Assembly (NCBI GenBank): GCA_913056505.1
Contig: CAJXLZ010000070.1
Location: 1-5,898, forward strand
Direction of reading: 5' to 3'
DNA length: 5,898 bases
From: an uncultured Desulfurellaceae bacterium
Lineage (GTDB): Bacteria > Campylobacterota_A > Desulfurellia > Desulfurellales > Hippeaceae
This document shows positions 5,735-5,898 of the stretch, one piece after another. Below the pieces are notes generated by a model, which saw only the letters and a list, made by a program, of their open reading frames with translations, was not told the DNA's origin and made no database searches. Positions within the stretch are counted from its first letter, which is position 1; each line of letters starts with the position of its first letter. The translations under genes and the position numbers were made by a program.

Positions 5735-5898
5735 ATGAGTGAATTTGTAAGTGTTTCGGATTCCATTGAGGAACTATTTAACAATGTAAAATTAAGTAGG
5801 GCTGTGGATTTGTGGAAGATTAGAAACGCTTTAAAAATTGTATTTGATGAAAAACTTAAATGTAAGTTTAAGGTGCTGAATTTTAGGAATGGTATTTT
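5735..5898 (+). CDS. Probable DciA/DUF721 family protein, 3' end missing
   Basis: The frame opens with ATG at 5735 and runs off the window after 54 complete codons without a stop. The product begins MSEFVSVSDSIEELF, then has a Leu-Trp-Lys motif (AVDLWKIRNALK), then KVLNFRNGIF. This order (a helix near the start, a conserved LW pair, then a strand with an R-x-G turn) resembles the DUF721 family, which includes DciA, the helicase-loading protein of most bacteria. The usual V-G after the LW helix is not evident, so the call rests on pattern and is moderate. The start is only 4 nt after the tRNA CCA, and no Shine-Dalgarno is present. The nearest in-frame upstream stop is inside the tRNA (5696-5698), and I see no better alternative start. 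Expression is probably by read-through from the tRNA transcript. Confidence 0.5.
   Translation, partial: MSEFVSVSDSIEELFNNVKLSRAVDLWKIRNALKIVFDEKLKCKFKVLNFRNGI

Noticed and set aside
1..5898. Mobile element, CRISPR array, phage or defence system
   Set aside because: No direct repeat array, terminal inverted repeats, transposase, integrase or defence-type gene is visible, and the genes are housekeeping and packed in one direction.

Overview
The window is a compact, single-strand stretch of core bacterial genes in A+T-rich DNA (roughly 35-40 % G+C by eye). Every gene I can support lies on the + strand. Both ends are cut: cysK lacks its 5' end and a DciA/DUF721-like gene lacks its 3' end. The gene set is universal bacterial housekeeping: RNase III, Era, GlmM, a zinc-ribbon bL31 and a tRNA with an encoded CCA. 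It does not fix the phylum. I see no integrase, transposase, CRISPR array, phage gene or defence gene, and no compositional break that would suggest transfer.

Positions 1-5065 form a tightly packed block, cysK-rnc-era-mgtE-glmM. The junctions are: cysK stop directly abutting the rnc start (TAGATG), rnc and era overlapping by 8 nt, era and mgtE separated by 1 nt, and mgtE stop directly abutting glmM (TAGATG again). This suggests one polycistronic message with translational coupling. The products cover cysteine synthesis, double-stranded RNA processing, 30S ribosome maturation, Mg2+ uptake and the phosphosugar step toward UDP-GlcNAc for peptidoglycan.

The only real intergenic gap in the first part (5066-5164) separates glmM from rpmE. 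It holds a good sigma70/sigmaA-type promoter (TTGACT, 17 nt, TATATT with an upstream TG) and a Shine-Dalgarno sequence. It also holds a long imperfect inverted repeat (5055-5125) that runs from the end of glmM through the -35 and into the -10.

The second block (5165-5898) has rpmE, a small TusA-fold-like protein without the catalytic CPxP motif, tRNA-Arg(CCG), and the start of a probable dciA. The junctions are unusual. The TusA-like frame runs 23 nt into the tRNA and takes its stop codon from the D-arm, and the next ATG lies 4 nt after the tRNA CCA. An exact TATAAT 14 nt before the tRNA may give the tRNA its own promoter.

I do not see a wholly new multi-gene system. The most interesting items are the cysteine-less TusA-like protein, its overlap with the tRNA, and the dyad over the rpmE promoter.
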